Positions 37,012 to 45,904 of a stretch of 64,000 nt of DNA are shown piece after piece. The DNA comes from Campylobacter vulpis (lineage in GTDB: Bacteria > Campylobacterota > Campylobacteria > Campylobacterales > Campylobacteraceae). Every line of letters starts with the position of its first letter. The first letter of the stretch is position 1. The notes beneath the pieces were generated by a model. The model was not told the DNA's origin, did not search any database, and saw only the letters and a program-made list of their open reading frames with translations. The DNA lies in contig NZ_CP041617.1 of assembly GCF_014217995.1 (NCBI RefSeq), positions 682,001 to 746,000 of the forward strand. The letters run 5' to 3'. The position numbers were made by a program, and so were the translations under genes.

Positions 37012-39092
37012 ACGAAAAAATCAATGAATTTTTAGATAATGCTAAACATCTCAGTTTTATCAATCACCACGAATTTGTTACTTGCGAGCATTTGCTTTTT
37101 GTTTTGCTTAAATTAAGTCACGATTTTAAAGATTTATTTAAGAAATGCGGAGATGGCGATTTTTCGCTTTTAGAAAGGGAGCTTAAAAATCATTTAGCCT
37201 CCAAAAATGAAAATTTAGGCAAAGAGGTAAAGCCTGAATTTTCTATTATTTTAGAAGAACTTTTGGCGAAAAATTCACAAGTTGATGTGATAGAGTTTAT
37301 TGAGGAGCTTTTGAAAGATGGGCGTTCTTTTAGTGCGTATTTATTAAAAAAGCACGGCTTAAAAGTAGATGATCCTAAGAGTCAAAATCCTCTTTTAAAT
37401 TACACTATCAATCTTAATGCTTTGGCAAGTGAGGGTAAAATTGATCCTTTAATTGGGCGTGAATTTGAGCTTGAAAGAATGATGCAAATTCTACTTCGCC
37501 GTAAGAAAAATAACCCTATCCTAATCGGCGAGGCAGGCGTTGGTAAAACAGCGATTGTCGAGGGTTTAGCTTTAAAAATTTCGCAAGGCTTAGTGCCTGA
37601 AAAATTAAAAAATGCTAAGATTTTTAGCCTAGATTTGACAGGACTTCTTTCAGGCACGAAATACCGCGGTGATTTTGAGCGTAGGATTAAGGAGATTATC
37701 GAGGGATTGATGCAGATTGAGGGGGCGATTTTATTTATCGATGAAATTCATACCATAGTGGGAGCGGGAGCTACGGGCGAGGGACATACAGACTTTTCTA
37801 ATTTGCTAAAACCAGCCCTTAGCAATGGCACTTTAAAATGTATCGGTGCGACCACTTTTATGGAGTATAAAAACAGCTTTGAGAAAAATAAAGCCCTTTC
37901 ACGCCGCTTTGCCAAAATTAGTGTTGATGAGCCAAGTAAGCAAGAGTGTCTTCTCATACTTAAGGGACTTAGGGAAAAATATGAAAGTTTTCATCATATT
38001 AAATTAAGCGATGAGCTTTTGGAAGAAAGTATAGAGCTTGGAAAAAAATTTTTTGTCGATAAATTCCTGCCAGACTCGGCAATCGATTTAATTGATGAGT
38101 TGGGAGCTTCTTTTACCCTAAAAGCTAAGAAAAATCCAAATTTAAAAGATTTAAATGAAGTCGTAGCTAAAATGACACACACGCATAAAATTTTTGAATT
38201 TAATCAAAATAAAGCCCTTTTAAATCTCAGTGTTAATTTAAAAACACAAATTTTTGGGCAAGATAGTGTGATTGATGGTTTATGTGATACTCTAAAGCAA
38301 GGCTATGTGGGTTTTAAGGGTGAAAATGCACCTAGGGGGGTTTTTCTTTTTACAGGTTCTAGCGGGGTTGGCAAAACCGAGCTTTGTAAAAAAATCGCCG
38401 AATTTTTAGGACTTCATTTAGAACGTTTTGATATGAGTGAATACGCTGAAAAACACGCCCTTAGCAAACTCATCGGCTCACCAGCTGGCTATGTGGGCTA
38501 TGAAGATGGCGGACTTTTAAGCAATGCTGTGCGTAAAAATCCTTTCTCTCTCGTGCTTTTTGATGAGATAGAAAAGGCACATCCTGATTTAACTAATACT
38601 TTTTTGCAAATTTTTGACAACGCTATGCTAACGGACAATAGTGGCTTAAAGGTTGATTTTAAAAATACTATCATTGTAATGACTTCAAATTTGGGACTTA
38701 AGGAAAGCAATGAACTTGGTTTTTTAAGTCAAAATGGGGAGAAAACAAAGCGTGCCATTAAGGATTTTTTCGCACCAGAATTCATTAATAGAATTGATAA
38801 AATTTTACATTTTAATGAGCTTGATGATGATATTTTAGAAAAAATCGTCCAAAAAGAATTAAATGAACTTTCTAAAAATCTTAAAAACATCAGCCTCAAT
38901 GCGACAAAAGCGGCTAAGGTATATTTAGCTAAAAAAGCATATCAAAAAGAATTTGGAGTGAGGCTACTAAAGCGCATTATAGCGGAAGAAATTGGCACAA
39001 AACTCAGTGATAAAATTTTACGCAAAGAGCTTAAAAATGGTGCGAAAATTAAAATAGACCTAGATAAAAACAACAAAATTATTTTAAGATAA
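37008..39092 (+). CDS. clpA: ATP-dependent Clp protease ATP-binding subunit ClpA
   Basis: A 694-residue Hsp100 unfoldase. The N domain (1-140) binds ClpS. AAA module 1 has GEAGVGKT (about 175-182) and LFIDEIHTIVGAG; module 2 has GSSGVGKTELC (about 450) and LFDEIEKAHPD. The ClpP-contact loop reads LGFL (SNELGFLSQNG) in place of the usual IGF/IGL. Slightly shorter than enteric ClpA. It partners with ClpP, not in the window. Confidence 0.97.
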   Translation: MNEKINEFLDNAKHLSFINHHEFVTCEHLLFVLLKLSHDFKDLFKKCGDGDFSLLERELKNHLASKNENLGKEVKPEFSIILEELLAKNSQVDVIEFIEELLKDGRSFSAYLLKKHGLKVDDPKSQNPLLNYTINLNALASEGKIDPLIGREFELERMMQILLRRKKNNPILIGEAGVGKTAIVEGLALKISQGLVPEKLKNAKIFSLDLTGLLSGTKYRGDFERRIKEIIEGLMQIEGAILFIDEIHTIVGAGATGEGHTDFSNLLKPALSNGTLKCIGATTFMEYKNSFEKNKALSRRFAKISVDEPSKQECLLILKGLREKYESFHHIKLSDELLEESIELGKKFFVDKFLPDSAIDLIDELGASFTLKAKKNPNLKDLNEVVAKMTHTHKIFEFNQNKALLNLSVNLKTQIFGQDSVIDGLCDTLKQGYVGFKGENAPRGVFLFTGSSGVGKTELCKKIAEFLGLHLERFDMSEYAEKHALSKLIGSPAGYVGYEDGGLLSNAVRKNPFSLVLFDEIEKAHPDLTNTFLQIFDNAMLTDNSGLKVDFKNTIIVMTSNLGLKESNELGFLSQNGEKTKRAIKDFFAPEFINRIDKILHFNELDDDILEKIVQKELNELSKNLKNISLNATKAAKVYLAKKAYQKEFGVRLLKRIIAEEIGTKLSDKILRKELKNGAKIKIDLDKNNKIILR

Positions 39093-39105
39093 GGGGTGGG
39101 GTAAA

Positions 39106-39450
39106 ATGGCAAAAATTCTCATTTTTATTTTAATTATTTTATGTTTAGCTTTGATTTCTTTTGCATTAAGAAAAAAATTAGGCAAGAAAACAAAACCTTT
39201 TTTTATAGCATTGCTTGTCATTTTTATCATTTTTGCTGTGATTTTTGAGAGCAAAAATCTTAAGTTAAGTGATAAAAAGCAAGATTTACTCTACGCTTTT
39301 CATCAAGGAAAAGTTTTAAAATGTAAGGATTTTAATGTCTCTAAAGAGCATTTTAACTACGAATTTGGCACTTCAAGCTTTATAGCTAAAAGTAAAGAAT
39401 TTAAAGGCGTGGTGCTTGATATTAGAAAATGTGAGCTTGACGATGAATGA
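39106..39450 (+). CDS. small membrane protein upstream of mutS2
   Basis: 114 residues with two N-terminal hydrophobic helices (about 4-20 and 31-47) and a C-terminal soluble part with two cysteines (KCKDF and RKCEL). No function recognised. I recall the same pairing, Cj1053c with mutS2, in C. jejuni. The last codons overlap the mutS2 start by eight bases. Confidence 0.75.
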   Translation: MAKILIFILIILCLALISFALRKKLGKKTKPFFIALLVIFIIFAVIFESKNLKLSDKKQDLLYAFHQGKVLKCKDFNVSKEHFNYEFGTSSFIAKSKEFKGVVLDIRKCELDDE

Positions 39451-41638
39451 GCTTTTGATTAAGCTTGATTTAAAAGACTATATTGCCGAATTTAAGACGC
39501 TTTTTGCAAGGGAAAAGGAGATTTTTTTAGAAGGGGATACGCATTTGCATTTTAAGCGTTTGCGTGAGCTTAGTGAGCTTGAGTTTAATCCACCCTTAAG
39601 CGTTAAAGCCTTAGATTACGCCCTTACTCATCTTAGCAAACAGGGTATTTTGCATCTTGATGAGCTTTTTGAATTTGTGAAAATTTTACGCTATTTTTCT
39701 TATCTTAAAAGCTTAAAATTTGAAGGCTCACTAAAGGCTTGGCTTGATAAAATTGAACTTTTGCCTCAACTTTTAGTCTTTATAAATGCTTTTGATGAAA
39801 AGGGCGTTTTAAAAGAAAGTCTTGATGAAAGATTGCTAAATTTAAATGAGGCGATTAAAATTAAAAAAGAACATATCAGTCTTGAATTTAAAAAACTTAC
39901 CCACACAAAGGCTTTAAATCCTTATCTCATCGATACCCAAATTCATTTTATTAGCGGTTTTGAAGCCTTACTTGTAAGGGGAGGTTTCAACCACGCGCTA
40001 AAAGCTAAGATTATAGGTAGAAGTAGTGGTGGGGGCTTTTATGTCGTGCCTTTTGGTGTGGAAAAATTGCAAAGTGAGCTTGATGATTTGGAGGAAAAAA
40101 AAGAAGAAATTTATTATGAATATGCGAAAAATTTCTCCGCATTGCTGCATAAAAATCTTTTGTTTTTGAAATTTATCAATCAAGTTTTTGATTTATTTGA
40201 TCATTATAGTGCGAGGGTGTTACTTGCAAAAAAGAAAGATTATGAATTTATGCTTTGTGAAAATAGCTCAAATATCATTCTTAAAAACTTTGCTCACCCC
40301 GCCCTTAAAAATCCAAAAAGCATTAGTGTGGAATTTAATAAACAGGTTTTAATCATTACAGGCGTTAATGCGGGTGGAAAGTCAATGCTACTTAAAAGCA
40401 TTTTAAGTGCGGCATTTTTGGCTAAATATTTACTCCCTATGCACATTAAAGCGGACGAAAGTAAAATCGGCTCTTTTAAGGACTTTGAAGCCATTATCGA
40501 AGACCCGCAAAATGCGAAAAATGACATCTCCACCTTTGCGGGTAGAATGTTAGCCTTTTCTAAACTTTTTACAAAAAAAAATCTGCTTTTAGCAGTCGAT
40601 GAGATAGAGCTTGGAACAGATTTTGAAGAGGCGGCGTGTCTTTATAGTGCTTTGATAGAAAAACTCATAGAAAATAAGCTTAAAATCATCATCACAACGC
40701 ACCACAAACGCCTTGCTATGCTTTTATCTAAAAATAGTGAGGTTGAGCTTTTAGCTGCTTTGTATGATGAGGCTTTAGCACGTCCTAAGTTTGAGTTTTT
40801 AAAAGGCACGATAGGCAAGTCCTACGCCTTTGAAACGGCACTTCGCTATCAAATTCCGCCAAATTTAGTTGCTAAGGCGAGGCAAAATTACGGCGAGGAG
40901 AAGCAAGGCTTGGAGGATTTGGTTGGTAAAAATATCAACTTAGAGCTTGAGCTTAGAGAAAAGCTTTTAAATGTGAGTGAAAAAGAGAAAAAAGCCGACA
41001 TAATCCTACAAAGTCTCAAAGAACAAAAAGAGAGAAATGAAAATGAGTTTAGAGCTAGATATAACGCACTTAGCTTAGAATTTCACAAAGCCATAGAAGA
41101 GGCAAAAAAAACAATCAAACTCCACGACACCAAAGAAAAGCAAAGAAGTCTCAACAAAGCAAACGAACTTAAAAAAGCCATCATTTTACCCACTTCGACA
41201 CAAAAAGAGGAATTTTGCGTGGGGGATTTTGTCAAATATGAAAAAATAAAAGGTGTGATTGTGGGCATTTCTAAAAACGATGCCTTGATAGAAAGTGAGG
41301 GTTTAAAACTTCGCATAGGCTTAAATTTACTGCGAAAAAGCACCCCCACTCCCAAACCTAAAACAAAAACGCAAATTAGCCTTTCAAAGCCCACAAATTT
41401 AGCTCTTAGTCTTGATTTACACGGACTTAGAAGCGATGAGGCTTTAGAAAGGCTAGATAAATTCATTTCAGACGCCTTAATAGCTGGACTTGATGAAGTT
41501 TTAGTTTATCATGGCATAGGCACGGGCAAATTAGCCTTTGCGGTAAGAGAATTTTTAAAATCACATAAAAGTGTAAAGGACTTTAAAGACGCCCCAATCA
41601 ATCAAGGCGGTTTTGGCGCAAAACTTGTAAGATTATAG
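39443..41638 (+). CDS. mutS2: MutS2 endonuclease/recombination suppressor
   Basis: A 731-residue MutS2. The ATPase has GVNAGGKS (307-314; the usual form is GPNTGGKT), DEIELGTDFEEAA and ITTHHKRLAMLL. A coiled-coil region follows (about 470-590), and a C-terminal Smr nuclease domain carries LDLHGLRSDEALERL and VYHGIGTGKLAFAVREFL. I choose the ATG at 39443, inside the end of the upstream gene; an in-frame TTG at 39416 is weaker. MutS2 acts in recombination control or ribosome rescue, not mismatch repair. Confidence 0.93.
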   Translation: MNELLIKLDLKDYIAEFKTLFAREKEIFLEGDTHLHFKRLRELSELEFNPPLSVKALDYALTHLSKQGILHLDELFEFVKILRYFSYLKSLKFEGSLKAWLDKIELLPQLLVFINAFDEKGVLKESLDERLLNLNEAIKIKKEHISLEFKKLTHTKALNPYLIDTQIHFISGFEALLVRGGFNHALKAKIIGRSSGGGFYVVPFGVEKLQSELDDLEEKKEEIYYEYAKNFSALLHKNLLFLKFINQVFDLFDHYSARVLLAKKKDYEFMLCENSSNIILKNFAHPALKNPKSISVEFNKQVLIITGVNAGGKSMLLKSILSAAFLAKYLLPMHIKADESKIGSFKDFEAIIEDPQNAKNDISTFAGRMLAFSKLFTKKNLLLAVDEIELGTDFEEAACLYSALIEKLIENKLKIIITTHHKRLAMLLSKNSEVELLAALYDEALARPKFEFLKGTIGKSYAFETALRYQIPPNLVAKARQNYGEEKQGLEDLVGKNINLELELREKLLNVSEKEKKADIILQSLKEQKERNENEFRARYNALSLEFHKAIEEAKKTIKLHDTKEKQRSLNKANELKKAIILPTSTQKEEFCVGDFVKYEKIKGVIVGISKNDALIESEGLKLRIGLNLLRKSTPTPKPKTKTQISLSKPTNLALSLDLHGLRSDEALERLDKFISDALIAGLDEVLVYHGIGTGKLAFAVREFLKSHKSVKDFKDAPINQGGFGAKLVRL

Positions 41639-41694
41639 AACGCAAAAAAGCATTATTGTGAGGATTATAAAAAGGAATTATTGTTAAATTTATT

Positions 41695-42366
41695 CTATTG
41701 TGTGATTTTAAGAAGCATTTCTGCCTTTTTTAAATCTTCTAAAGTGTCTATGTCTATGCTTGTTTTTTCGTCCATAAGATAGTATTTTGTTTTTTTCTGT
41801 AAAAAATGAGGATTTTTTAAGAACTTTTTCGTTTTTAAGATATAAATAGCACCATTACTCATAAAAGTTTTGGGTAAGTTTTGGCGAGACATAAAGGGAT
41901 AATCATTATTACAAATTCCTTTTAAATGACCTTTTTTATCGCTTATAAAAGCTTTGAGAATTTTATTATCACATTCACACACGCTAATAATAGAATCGGC
42001 TTTTTCTCGTTTAAAAAGCTCAAAAGCCTCATCGATGTGTAGAGCTGTTCTAAGCGGTGAAGTGGGTTGAAGTAAAATAATGTTGTCATATTTTTTATAA
42101 AATTGCAAACTATGCAATATAACCTTATCACTAGTAGTATCATCAAGGGCGAGTTTTTTGGGACGCTTTAAAGGCTCTATACCCTGACTTTCACCATAAC
42201 GCAAAATTTCATCACAATCACTACTTAATACAATTTTGTCAATGCACTTGGAATTTTTAGCAGCGTTTATAGTGTGGTAGAGTAGAGGTTTGCCAAGAAG
42301 TAGGACGAGATTTTTCTTTTTGATTCCTTTTGAGCCACCACGAGCTGGGATAAGTGCTAGGGTCAT
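41695..42366 (-). CDS. neuA: CMP-N-acetylneuraminate synthetase
   Basis: A 223-residue cytidylyltransferase that activates sialic acid with CTP. It begins [17 protein letters not shown], the CTP loop of the family, with [21 protein letters not shown] and the C-terminal [15 protein letters not shown] metal segment. It is last of the four-gene minus-strand sialylation cassette and overlaps neuC by four bases. It is a stand-alone NeuA, not fused to CgtA as in some C. jejuni strains. Confidence 0.96.
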   Translation of the reverse strand: MTLALIPARGGSKGIKKKNLVLLLGKPLLYHTINAAKNSKCIDKIVLSSDCDEILRYGESQGIEPLKRPKKLALDDTTSDKVILHSLQFYKKYDNIILLQPTSPLRTALHIDEAFELFKREKADSIISVCECDNKILKAFISDKKGHLKGICNNDYPFMSRQNLPKTFMSNGAIYILKTKKFLKNPHFLQKKTKYYLMDEKTSIDIDTLEDLKKAEMLLKITQ

Positions 42367-43478
42367 CTTAAATCCTTGAAAATTTTTTGCTGCTTGATTT
42401 TGAAAAAATCGCCATTTTGCAAGTGTTTAAAAAATAATTTTGAGCTATTTAAAATTTCTAATTTCTCATTTTTCTTATTTGGTTTTTGAAGTGTATCTAT
42501 GGCTTTTAAAATTGATTCTGTCTTTGCCTCTACGCATTTAACGCTCTCTTGACCCATTCTTCCATTTTGCCTTGAGCCTACAAGTATGCCGGGGGTATTT
42601 AAATAAAGTGCTTCTTTCAAAATGCAGCTAGAATTTCCTATGATAAAATCGGCGTTTTTCAGTAAGGCTATAAAATACTCAAAACGCAAAGAGGGAAAAA
42701 TTTTAAAATGATTATGCCCCCTTACCCTCTCATAGCTTTGAAGAATAAATTCAAAGCCTATATCATTGTTAGGATAAATGATGAGGTAATTTTTCCCACT
42801 TTCTTTAAGAGCGTCAATTAAATTATCACTTTGCTCTTTAAGGCTATGCAATTCTGTGGTAACGGGGTGAAACATCACTAAAGCATAGTTTTCGTAAGAA
42901 ATATCGTAGTAGCTTTTTGCTAATTCAAGTGAAATTTCATTGTGTGCTAGGATTTCTAAATCGGGTGAGCCTATGATAAAAATGGAATTTTCAGCCTCTC
43001 CCATTTGAATTAAGCGTTTTTTAGCTATTTGATCATTGACTAAATGAATATGTGCAAGTTTGGAGATAGCATGCCTTATGCTATCATCAATCGTGCCTGA
43101 AATCTCACCCCCTTCAATATGTGCGACTAAGATATTATTAAGGCTTCCCACCATACAAGCAGCCAAAGGCTCGATTCTATCGCCATGAACGACTATTAAA
43201 TCAGGCTCTAACTCGTGGATAAAACGCGAAAAGCCGTCTATGGTCGCACTTAAAGCCTTATCCATTTGAAAATATTTGTCGTGATTGATAAATTTAAAAA
43301 TATTTTTAAAGCCGCATTTTTCTATCTCTCGCACCGTTAGACCAAAATTTTTACTCATATGCATACCTGTTGCGAAAATAAAAAGTTCAAAATCATTTGC
43401 TTTTTCAACTTTTAGCATTAAAGATTTGATTTTAGAAAAGTCCGCTCTAGTGCCTGTGATAAAGACGATTTTTTTCAC
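42363..43478 (-). CDS. neuC: UDP-GlcNAc 2-epimerase (hydrolysing)
   Basis: A 371-residue enzyme that turns UDP-GlcNAc into ManNAc. [72 protein letters not shown] and [15 protein letters not shown] closely match the NeuC of C. jejuni sialic-acid loci as I recall them. It overlaps neuB and neuA by four bases each. Confidence 0.96.
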   Translation of the reverse strand: MKKIVFITGTRADFSKIKSLMLKVEKANDFELFIFATGMHMSKNFGLTVREIEKCGFKNIFKFINHDKYFQMDKALSATIDGFSRFIHELEPDLIVVHGDRIEPLAACMVGSLNNILVAHIEGGEISGTIDDSIRHAISKLAHIHLVNDQIAKKRLIQMGEAENSIFIIGSPDLEILAHNEISLELAKSYYDISYENYALVMFHPVTTELHSLKEQSDNLIDALKESGKNYLIIYPNNDIGFEFILQSYERVRGHNHFKIFPSLRFEYFIALLKNADFIIGNSSCILKEALYLNTPGILVGSRQNGRMGQESVKCVEAKTESILKAIDTLQKPNKKNEKLEILNSSKLFFKHLQNGDFFKIKQQKIFKDLR

Positions 43479-44515
43479 GCAAAATCCCCTTTTTTAAGCT
43501 GAACATCAAATTCTATATCCCTTAAGGCTTTTTTACCCAAAATGCTTTCAAACTCACAAGCTGGGATACCGCCTAGTGAGGGTCTTTTTACCCAAATGTT
43601 TTCCTCGCTTAAAATTTCACCCTTTTTAATGGGCTTAATGCTTACCACACTTGCAAAAGCAAAATCGATAGTAACTTGCTCTTCTTTTGCAGCTTCTTTT
43701 TTGGCATTTAAACCTCTCATTAATGCCATTTGCTCACTTTGTATGATGAGTTCTTTTAGGGCATTTTCGTCCATAGAGCAGATGATGTCGGGTCCTTGTC
43801 TATCCATTGTATCACTAAAATGCCTTTCTACCACACAAGCACCAAGTGCCACAGCACCTAAACAAGCAAGATTATCGGTTGTGTGGTCGCTTAATCCCAC
43901 AAGAGCATTAAATTCTTTTTGTAGGGTCAGCATAGCGTGAAGTCTCACAAGATGAGGGGGAGTTGGGTAAAGATTGGTCGTATGTAAAAGCACGAAAGGC
44001 ACCTCAAAAGCTCTTAAAATTTTCACACTCCCAGCTATGCTTTCAATGTCGTTCATACCGGTGCTTAATATTATGGGTTTTTTAAAAGCGGCGATGTGTT
44101 TGATAAGGGGAGTATTATTACACTCTCCAGAGCCTATCTTGTAGGCACTTACTCCCATATCTTCTAAGCGATTTGCCCCAGCTCTACTAAAGGGGGTGCT
44201 AAGATAGATAAGTCCTTGTTTTTCCGTATATTCTTTTAAAGCTCTTTCATCTTTCTCATTTAACGCACATTTTTTCATAATCTCATAAATGCTAATCTTT
44301 GCATTCCCGGGTATGACTTTTTTAGCCTCCTTGCTCATTTCATCTTCTATAATGTGCGTTTGATGTTTGATGATTTTAGCTCCAGCCCTTGCAGCAGCAT
44401 CAACCATAAGTTTAGCTAATTCCAAGCTACCATTATGATTAATACCTATTTCAGGCACGACTAGAGGTGGGGTATTTTGCGAAATGATGACTTTTTCTAT
44501 TTTGATTTCTTGCAT
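43475..44515 (-). CDS. neuB: N-acetylneuraminate synthase
   Basis: A 346-residue enzyme that condenses ManNAc with [98 protein letters not shown] and a C-terminal SAF domain ([16 protein letters not shown]) match NeuB1 of C. jejuni rather than the pseudaminic or legionaminic synthases. ACAAGGAGA precedes the ATG, which overlaps the stop of the ON-frame sialyltransferase (TAATG). Confidence 0.95.
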   Translation of the reverse strand: MQEIKIEKVIISQNTPPLVVPEIGINHNGSLELAKLMVDAAARAGAKIIKHQTHIIEDEMSKEAKKVIPGNAKISIYEIMKKCALNEKDERALKEYTEKQGLIYLSTPFSRAGANRLEDMGVSAYKIGSGECNNTPLIKHIAAFKKPIILSTGMNDIESIAGSVKILRAFEVPFVLLHTTNLYPTPPHLVRLHAMLTLQKEFNALVGLSDHTTDNLACLGAVALGACVVERHFSDTMDRQGPDIICSMDENALKELIIQSEQMALMRGLNAKKEAAKEEQVTIDFAFASVVSIKPIKKGEILSEENIWVKRPSLGGIPACEFESILGKKALRDIEFDVQLKKGDFA

Positions 44516-44730
44516 TAAAATCTCCTTGTTTTAAGGTGATGCTTGATATTACTAGGAAGTTTAATAAGATCTTTTATGAGTTGGTAGTAAAAATTATCTG
44601 TTAATTTTGAACTATCGTAATTTCTAAGTTTCCGTGCATTTTTATAAGCTCTTTTTGATGGTAAGAGCATATCATTAATGCGGTTTTGCGGTTTATTTTC
44701 TAATATAAAATGATTAAGATGAGAAGTTGA
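44515..44730 (-). other. out-of-frame C-terminal coding part of the sialyltransferase
   Basis: Read on the minus strand from 44730, this stretch encodes about 70 uninterrupted residues starting STSHLNHFILENK and ending [14 protein letters not shown], then stop. The end resembles the CstII tail (YYKLIKDLLRLPSDIKHYF) as I recall it: YYQLIKDLIKLPSNIKHHL. It is one frame away from the current reading because of the C12 tract. The stop TAA overlaps the neuB ATG. It holds no other gene. Confidence 0.9.
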
Positions 44731-45391
44731 GGGGGGGGGGGGTTACAAATTTGGCTAAGGGACTGGTGGGACAAAGGCAATAAATTTTTACATCGTAAAG
44801 CTCTTTTAATAATTCTAAGGCTTCTAATTCTATCTCTTGAGTATGTCCATTATATTTTTTAAAATCGCCAAAAATACGCGTAAGATTCTTTCCTTGCGTA
44901 TAAGCATAAGTTGAACCTGAATTATAAAAATCAATCCCAGCCAAATAAAGCTCTTTATAACCCATAGCTACGGCAATTGCACACATATAAATCGCACTTG
45001 TAAAACGGCGATTTTTATAAACATCGTTAAAAATGGTCCAGGCATAAAACTTTTCTAATTGACTTAAAATTTCATGCCCCATAGTGCTATCTGGGTAAAA
45101 ATCCTTAAAATTTTCCAAAAAATTTTTCTCCTCGAGATGCTTATGTGAGGAGCAAAAAATTAAAGAGGTGGTATATTCTTCATTTTTAACCAATTCTTTA
45201 AGAGTATAATAATTTTCAAAAAAGACACAAGAGTTAAAAAATACAGCTTTAAGCTCTTTTCCCAAATAGTATTTATCTTCAAGATAAAATTGATTGCAAC
45301 GAAAAACATCATAACTTTGCGGTAAAAGAGTGTAGTCTATATTTTTTAAACTAGGAGCATTGCCAGCGATGATAGCTTTTTTTGTGTCCAT
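44714..45391 (-). CDS. cstII: CstII-like sialyltransferase, phase-variable, OFF (truncated)
   Basis: A GT42 sialyltransferase. The protein begins MDTKKAIIAGNAPSLKNIDY at the ATG at 45391; a longer in-frame reading upstream runs through the promoter and poly-A tract, so I reject it. DVFRCNQFYLEDKYYLGK, Arg129 (NRRFTSAIYMC), GIDFY (Tyr156), Tyr162 and His183 (YNGH) match CstII catalytic residues. Asn53 aligns with CstII Asn51, the residue linked to added alpha-2,8 activity. With 12 C the frame ends after 225 residues; with 11 C it would be 291, the length I recall for CstII. The missing tail is the membrane-associating part. First gene of cst-neuBCA. Confidence 0.93.
   Translation of the reverse strand: MDTKKAIIAGNAPSLKNIDYTLLPQSYDVFRCNQFYLEDKYYLGKELKAVFFNSCVFFENYYTLKELVKNEEYTTSLIFCSSHKHLEEKNFLENFKDFYPDSTMGHEILSQLEKFYAWTIFNDVYKNRRFTSAIYMCAIAVAMGYKELYLAGIDFYNSGSTYAYTQGKNLTRIFGDFKKYNGHTQEIELEALELLKELYDVKIYCLCPTSPLAKFVTPPPLNFSS
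44731..44742 (-). repeat. G12 (C12 on coding strand) contingency tract
   Basis: Twelve G on the plus strand, within codons about 217-221 of the sialyltransferase. The codon preceding the tract uses two C, so full-length reading needs a count of 2 modulo 3, that is 11 or 14. Twelve is OFF. Such tracts change length by slipped-strand mispairing in campylobacters. Confidence 0.95.
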
Positions 45392-45431
45392 ATTAAAAAC
45401 CTTGTAAATAATGTTGTAATTTATCTTAATT

Positions 45432-45460
45432 ATTATACAAAAAAAAAAAAAAATAAAATT
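45432..45460 (-). promoter_or_regulatory. predicted cst-neuBCA promoter with T15 spacer tract
   Basis: On the minus strand TATAAT (45432-45437) lies 40 bases before the ATG and is preceded by G and then 15 T (45439-45453). The tract occupies almost the whole 17-base spacer to where a -35 would be. Campylobacter promoters commonly use T-rich DNA there, but a 15-base homopolymer could vary in length. Confidence 0.6.
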
Positions 45461-45497
45461 AGATATGATGACAAAAAAACTTTTTTTGATTAAAATA

Positions 45498-45503
45498 TAC
45501 AAT
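45498..45503 (+). promoter_or_regulatory. -10 element upstream of the thioesterase gene
   Basis: TACAAT at 45498-45503 (context AAAATATACAAT) lies 16 bases before the ATG at 45520. That is close, so the transcript leader would be very short. Confidence 0.45.
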
Positions 45504-45519
45504 TTGAGGATTTTTAAAG

Positions 45520-45894
45520 ATGAAAATGCGAATTTATTATGAAGATACGGACGCTGGGGGAGTGGTGTATCATAGCAATTATTTAAAATTTTGCGAACGC
45601 GCTAGAAGTGAGCTTTTTTTTAAAAAAAATATTGATATTTTCGATGCAAAAAGTGGGCATTTTTTATTAACTCGTGCTAATTGTGCTTTTTTAAAATCTG
45701 CTAAACTTGGAGATATTGTGGAAGTTAAGACAAAAATTTTAAATTTTAAAAAGGCTTCGCTTATGATAGAACAGGAGATTTTTAGAGAGGAGGAGCTTTT
45801 ATTTAGGGGAGAATTTACCCTTGCTTTTGTGAAAGACTCAAAGCCCACAAGGATAGATGATACGCTTAAAAGACTTTTTGAAGAGCTATTCTAA
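45520..45894 (+). CDS. YbgC-type acyl-CoA thioesterase
   Basis: A 124-residue hot-dog-fold thioesterase. MRIYYEDTDAGGVVYHSNYLKFCERARSE is the YbgC/4HBT signature, with the catalytic Asp in EDTDAGG at about residue 13. YbgC often accompanies tol-pal genes, but none are here. ATGs at 45520 and 45526 are both possible. Its 3' end overlaps the convergent periplasmic protein gene by nine bases inside a hairpin. Confidence 0.92.
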   Translation: MKMRIYYEDTDAGGVVYHSNYLKFCERARSELFFKKNIDIFDAKSGHFLLTRANCAFLKSAKLGDIVEVKTKILNFKKASLMIEQEIFREEELLFRGEFTLAFVKDSKPTRIDDTLKRLFEELF

Positions 45895-45904
45895 CTCTTC
45901 AAAA
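45876..45904. terminator. hairpin spanning two convergent overlapping stop codons
   Basis: TTTTGAAGAG (45876-45885) and CTCTTCAAAA (45895-45904) form a perfect ten-pair stem around a nine-base loop. The loop holds both the plus-strand TAA (45892-45894) and the minus-strand TAG (45886-45888). A shared bidirectional terminator is the simplest reading. Confidence 0.7.

Noticed and set aside
43475-44515. Legionaminic or pseudaminic acid synthase instead of neuB
   Set aside because: The sequence matches the NeuB1 pattern, and NeuC (hydrolysing epimerase) and a CstII-type enzyme are adjacent; the extra Leg/Pse enzymes are absent.
44731-44742. Poly-G length as a simple sequencing error
   Set aside because: It cannot be excluded, but the tract is in a family known to vary and both this and the G16 tract are interpretable as biological states; raw reads would decide.
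44714-45391. Calling the sialyltransferase a true pseudogene
   Set aside because: The only defect is the length of a 12-base C tract, and the remaining 70 codons are intact and related in sequence to the CstII tail, so reversible phase variation fits better.
45391-45502. A 37-residue N-terminal extension of the sialyltransferase
   Set aside because: It would run through the predicted promoter and the poly-T tract as a Phe/Ile-rich stretch; the homologous start is at 45391.
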